From Caenorhabditis remanei (lineage: Eukaryota; Nematoda; Chromadorea; Rhabditida; Rhabditidae), in assembly GCF_010183535.1 (NCBI RefSeq), contig NC_071329.1, positions 9,238,001 to 9,302,000 of the forward strand: a stretch of DNA of 64,000 nt, in the 5' to 3' direction. Shown in pieces: positions 59,300 to 64,000 of the stretch; the stretch's first letter is position 1, and each line of letters starts with the position of its first letter. The translations under genes and the position numbers were made by a program. The notes beneath the pieces are model-generated. The model saw only the letters and a list, made by a program, of their open reading frames with translations. It did no database searches and was not told where the DNA came from.

Positions 59300-60052
59300 A
59301 TGACCGAAAACAAGCCATGTTTGAATTACTTCGATATGATGATCCCTACTGATGAACAGCCATTAGGGTTACGGTAAGCATTGATTGATAAAGTGTCAAT
59401 TTCCGAATTTTGGAGATATTGCGAACCAAATTTTACAAACTTGTATTTTCCAGACACTATTCCTCGAAAATCTGCATACCTTCACATTTGTTTTCAACCA
59501 ATCATACTGGAAAAAAAATCGTGAGAAAAAAAAGGAACTTTTCTCATCGAGAACCTGAAAAGAATGAGGTTTGACCAGTCATTTTTATATGACAATTCTT
59601 TGATTGCATTCCACAAAAATTCATATTTTTAGTTTGTATCTTGTATTCGAAAGGTCGAATCGATGTGGTGTGTGTTGTAGGTTTTGTTGAGTTCTCTATG
59701 GAAGATAGAGTATTTCAATTTTTGAATTTCTCTCAATTCTAGTACTCAATACCTCCGATATTGTTATCATCATGCTCTCTTTATCTTTCAGAGCTTAAAG
59801 GAAGTAGAGCCAAGTTTCATAACGTCAGTTATTTTCGTGAAACACCCACGAGAACCTAATGTCTCTTATTTTTTCGAATCTCATTGTTTTTCATGTATCC
59901 ACTATTATTATACTCCCTCCGGAAGCTTGTTTTCCATTCTTAATTCGTGTCTGATAACCTATACCACACACCTGTCAATTATCACTTACCCCAGAAGAAG
60001 AAGACGTGCCTCTTCTTCTTCTTATTCCCCGCTTGTTTTCGCTTTCCTCTAG
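59300..60052 (+). CDS. Hypothetical basic protein, about 149 aa
   Basis: Exons 59300-59373, 59454-59568 and 59792-60052 join in frame. The first two are convincing: MTENKPCLNYFDMM, then a Lys/Arg-rich segment (TGKKIVRKKRNF). The first donor (GTAAGC) and the acceptors (TTTTCCAG, TTTCAG) are good, but the second donor (GTTTGA) is weak. The last exon becomes hydrophobic and Ser/Tyr-rich after about 20 codons and may not be coding throughout, so an earlier splice to an unseen exon is possible. It starts 145 bp after the kinase stop, suggesting co-transcription. No family recognised. Confidence 0.4.
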
Positions 60053-60057
60053 TTTTC

Positions 60058-61968
60058 ATGAATTTCATGAGACGTCTATCTCGAAGAATCGAGCCGCAAG
60101 CAGTATGGGCTAGGTGAGTGTCTGATATGGAGTGTGTGAGTGAGTGAGTCTTGTCTCCATGGCTACACGAATCGACACACCCGACGGGACAATAGAAGTG
60201 GCGAGGTGACTCAGCCCATTTCGGGTTGGCTGATTAGACTCGGAGGGATTCTTTCCCTTTCATCTCTCTTTACTTCCACTCTCTTCTTTTCATCATCTAT
60301 TTCTAGAAACGCATCAAAAAAGAATCTTCTGGAATCAGGTAAGTCGGACTCTCATTCTGAAATCAATCCATTTCTCATTGTCTACTTTTCGATTCCATAA
60401 AAAGACTTTGTAACGTAATCTGTGACAATTCTGACGCCATCAAAGTGCGTCTGCTTCGTCAGGATACCTCATCCTTTATTCTATTAGTACCCCGCTTCCA
60501 AACTCTTTGTTTGTTTTCTCAGGTACACGCTAGTCATCGTTTGGCACGAAGACAATGAGAATTGAATAGGAATAAGTGGGACACCACTGAACCTTTATGT
60601 GTTGTTCACAGCTGTTCGCTGGGATATCTTGACCGGGAATCTTCACTTTTTCTCTCTTTTTTACATTACAACTATCAGTGAGGTTTGGTTCTGATAGATG
60701 ATTTTGCCTATGGTTTCTTGTTAGTTTTACCAGATTTCACATCGGTGTTCAACCTAAATTCCCCCTCCACGTGACATATCATTTTTTTTTCTCTTCATTT
60801 CTTCTCGTCGTTGTTTCACATCATCTAGCGTTGGTGTGTGATTGTGTAGGGCTCGGCGCCACCCACGCCCATTACTCTCCAGTGGTTTTGGATGTTTTTT
60901 GGAACAGAAGAGGTTCTGATTGACTACATTTTGTTGGAGAATCTAGTAATGTCATTTTCAAGTTGTTGTATATTAGAGTTCGGGAGCACCAAGAAACCTA
61001 TTCATCGAATTTATTGGGAAAACGTTGGCAATTACTATCTACATCTCAATGAGATTCCGATGTTTCCTTCGTTTTACCTATCATTGTTTATCGAAAGATC
61101 GTCTTAACTTATCCATATCAATAACCAAAACTCGTTTCAATCCCTCGTTCTCTCCTGTTTCCTCTCGTTTTCAGTTTGTACTCCAACTGTTTCGTAATGA
61201 CATTTGTGAGTGTGCATGTGCTTCTTGCTTCCACTTTTCTCCTTCTTCTCCTTCTACTCAATCCCTTCGTCTAATTAGATTTTCTCTTTCAATTTGTGAT
61301 TGTTTTGATTAATCTATCACACCCTCCTTGTCTCACTTTCCTTCTTCTTTTTCTTCTTCACTAATTCCTTCTTCACCATCATCATTTCTACCGTTTCCCC
61401 CTCTATTTCCAGGATTAGTCGTCATTTGGAGACATTGAAAAAGAAGAAAAAGAAGACGTTAAATGTCCCTTCAATCCACCTGCTGACAGTTTCCCTTTTT
61501 AAATTCTTATTTCCAACTGACTTCGTTTTGAGTGTTCCTCCTTTAACCAAACCAAAAAAGATGTCGATCAGAGAGATTATGCTCCGTTCAGAGCCTTCCT
61601 GATTCCGCCCCTTTCCGTCGTCGCCTCAGTGCTCCATTGAACTTTTGACGAAGAAAAAGAAGAAGAAGAGAGAGTGAAAAGAGACGAACACGACTAATCC
61701 TTCATTCGTATATAATCCACAACAAACACGTCGACTACGGTAATCATCGTTTTTGTTCCCCTCAGATCTCCCTGGACCTCATCGGATATCTCAGATTTTA
61801 TTAGTTATTTTCAAATCTATGTGCAATTGTTGTTTGAGATTTTCGTGACTTGTACACATTTTGAACCGCCGATTTCTTTACTTTTCATCATGAGAGGGAG
61901 TAAGAATTCTGAGTACTCACACCTTCTTGATTTCCCAGAATCGCCTACACATGGACGACCAATTTCAG
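60058..61968 (+). CDS. First exons of a gene continuing past the right edge
   Basis: Exon 60058-60113 (ATG, begins MNFMRRLSRRIEPQAVW, ends GTGAGT, phase 2), exon 60307-60338 (CTATTTCTAG to GTAAGT, phase 1) and exon 61939-61968 (TTTCCCAG to GTGTAT, phase 1) join in frame, giving about 39 residues so far. All three are tiny, with large introns, and no terminal exon is in the window. The product start is basic, then Ser/Asn/Pro-containing. Family not recognised. Another acceptor at 61413 (TATTTCCAG) opens a 60-codon frame compatible with exon 1 and could be an alternative exon with a stop. Confidence 0.45.
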
Positions 61969-64000
61969 GTGTATGAGTTTCCACTTCTAGAGTACGGCCA
62001 ACTGTTACTCACTGAGACCACAAATATAACAGAACTTCAAGTTTTGGGAAGACACCTTCCGTCTATTTGAATGCTTGACGTTTTGAAATCTAAACATTTG
62101 ATAACTGGAACATTTCGGACATTTTTCAAGAGCATGATCATCAAGATTCTGTTTCGAAATTACTTGTTTTTTTGAAAAATATTTCGTTTCAGAATCCCTC
62201 CAAATGTTCTGACTTCTTATTTCTTTTCTCGATTTCCAATCAGATTTCTTCCAGTTGCCTAGACAAATTTTCCTTATTCTGATCCCCCACCTATCCTCTG
62301 AAATCCTTCATTTCGACTTCCCATTTTAATCTTGAAACACATTTGAACGTTATTCTATTTTTGGAATTTCCTGGAAAATGAGTCCAAAAAACCAAAAAAA
62401 AGATACGTTTTCAAGTATATATTTTTTGACTCATCTCATCTTTCCTAGCTGAATTTCCATAAAAAGTGGCAGAGACGAGGTGCCATTTCTCCATTTGTGG
62501 CCAATGAATAATAAACGGAGCATAGTGCTCCAAGTCTTTATAATTGGCTCATTTAAAACTAAAGCTTCTCCCTCTTCCCCATTTTCTTTTTTAATCGATT
62601 CTATACATTGTATTAGTTAGTAATATACGCCCGCTAATCAAGAGAATCGTTTGTATTTTCTGTTCTAGACGAAGAGACTTAAAACCACAATAATATGTAG
62701 TTTCTACTACATTTCTTCTATTTCTTTCAAGTTCAGAAAACCGCATTGAAACTCTTTTTCTTCTTCTTCTTCTCGTTTATCATTCCTCTTTTCCTCTTCT
62801 TCTCCCCATTTTTTTCTATCTCATATATCCCATTTCCGCGTTCCGCATATTGGCCTCCGAGGAGTTGTTTCCAAAAATAGAAATAGAAGAAAACGGCTGC
62901 TCACACCTCAGTTACTGAGAGAAGATCTCCTAAGGGACAACTACGTAATCAGTCGTCTATATAATTATTACATCGATTCTTCTAATTTGGGTCTTGGTAA
63001 ATGTCAAGTATCACATGAGATTCTGGTGATATTTCGAAAGTAAATTCACTGACTCCGCCTTTCGTTCAGCAGGTGATTTTTATTGGCTAGAAATATTTAG
63101 TCTTTTTACTTTTGAGGGTGGAATTTTTAATTTATTCTCTGATTAAATTGAGTCGTGAGTCAAATTGTGTTGACTAGCAACTAGTATGAATCTACCAATA
63201 ACCCAAATTCTTCATTGAGTTCATAACTACAAACAATTCAAAATACATTTTAAAAAAAAGATGCAAACTACAAAAATCTCTAGAAACCTCTAGTGTGGAC
63301 TGGGAATCAATTGTAGATTTTATTTTTTAATAGTCGAAATAGTGCACATTGTGGAATATTCTTGTTATCGTGGATAGAGTCTTCCTCAAACCTAAACTAT
63401 CAATCAATTCGTTTATTCTAGTCAGTCGTCGACTAATAATCAATGGCTGGATTCAACTTCTAGAATGTCTCAGTTGAACCCTTGATCTTAACTCTGAGTT
63501 CGATCAGAAAAGGTGTAATTAGTCTCGAATGCTGTCGCAAAACCTCAATTAGTCAAGTTATATCTGCTGCCGAGTCAGCGATAGATAGCGCAATAAAAAG
63601 TACCCTGACGTTTTCTTTTTATCCACCGGAAGAAGTTTTTGTTATAAAACAAACGATTCGCCCTGGCCATCATCTTCATTCAACTGCAGGCGATTTTTGT
63701 TTTGTTTTTCCCCGTTTTTCATCTTTTTGTCTTTTCTTCCAATGTCGAAATCGAAATGTTTATCGACGTCATCATCGACACCCCTCCTTCTTTCTGTGCT
63801 TTTGATGAATTTACGGCTTTTCTTGAGGCAAATCTGAAAAAATAGAAATTTTGAAGGAGAAGAAGAAAGGGATCCGCGCCGTCCGTGGTCGCCAACGCCA
63901 TCGACTCGACAAGAGCTCCGGTTGAGAAGAAACGTGAGACAAATTCGATTTGAGCGGAGCGGCGCGGGGCCCCACAACAACTAGAGCACAGAAAATAATG
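61969..64000. other. Right-edge region
   Basis: AT-rich sequence with TTC tracts (62755-62815), probably intron of the gene that begins at 60058. At 63850-63970 GC content rises sharply and reading frames are open on both strands (one plus frame is Glu/Arg/Pro-rich, ending in TAG at 63982-63984). This may be a promoter-proximal exon of another isoform or gene, but neither strand offers a full set of splice signals. Confidence 0.35.

Noticed and set aside
1..64000. CRISPR arrays, bacterial operons, terminators or phage
   Set aside because: Intron structure and gene content are nematode; nothing prokaryotic was seen.

Overview
This is eukaryotic DNA from a nematode, almost certainly a Caenorhabditis species. 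It is AT-rich. Genes are split by many introns of 42-60 nt that begin GT and end TTTTCAG, several start codons sit a few bases after a TTTCAG acceptor (the trans-splicing arrangement), and gene content and order recall the chromosome II neighbourhood of C. elegans cosmid F43G6 (dna-2, patr-1, a class II histone deacetylase, a RING protein; recalled, not checked). I built exon models by hand from open frames and splice signals. Unless an entry says otherwise, exon phases close in frame from start to stop.

Layout. 1.1-2.0 kb: an unrecognised 197-aa gene with a damaged-looking stretch upstream. 6.3-16.4 kb (+): a CLC-type chloride channel with two alternative first exons. Its first intron holds a complete 1.7-kb LTR element with identical LTRs and a 5-bp target duplication. 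The element carries an antisense copy of a whole tRNA-Gly and an antisense, intron-bearing small secreted-protein gene. 17.2-19.5 kb (-): an SLC17-like transporter with a long upstream region and one unassigned exon at 25.0 kb. 28.4-29.6 kb (+): a coiled-coil RING protein. 31.1-31.6 kb (-): a small SH2-like gene divergent from dna-2 (32.0-35.9 kb, +), the two sharing a 333-bp promoter with an E2F-type site. 36.0-36.3 kb (-): a 64-aa secreted peptide. 40.3-46.5 kb (+): a zinc-finger-like protein with a 4.1-kb intron.

48.1-60.1 kb (+): a tight head-to-tail run of a histone deacetylase, an FBF-like PUF protein (its first intron is almost entirely one large inverted repeat), PATR-1, a small mitochondrial protein resembling DAPIT, an SH2-tyrosine kinase and a hypothetical gene. 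From 60.1 kb the first exons of another gene run towards the right edge.

Themes: mRNA fate in the germline (PUF and Pat1), genome replication (Dna2), and ion or solute transport. The most unusual part of the window is the LTR element in the chloride-channel intron. I could not run searches, so orthology statements rest on motif recognition and memory.
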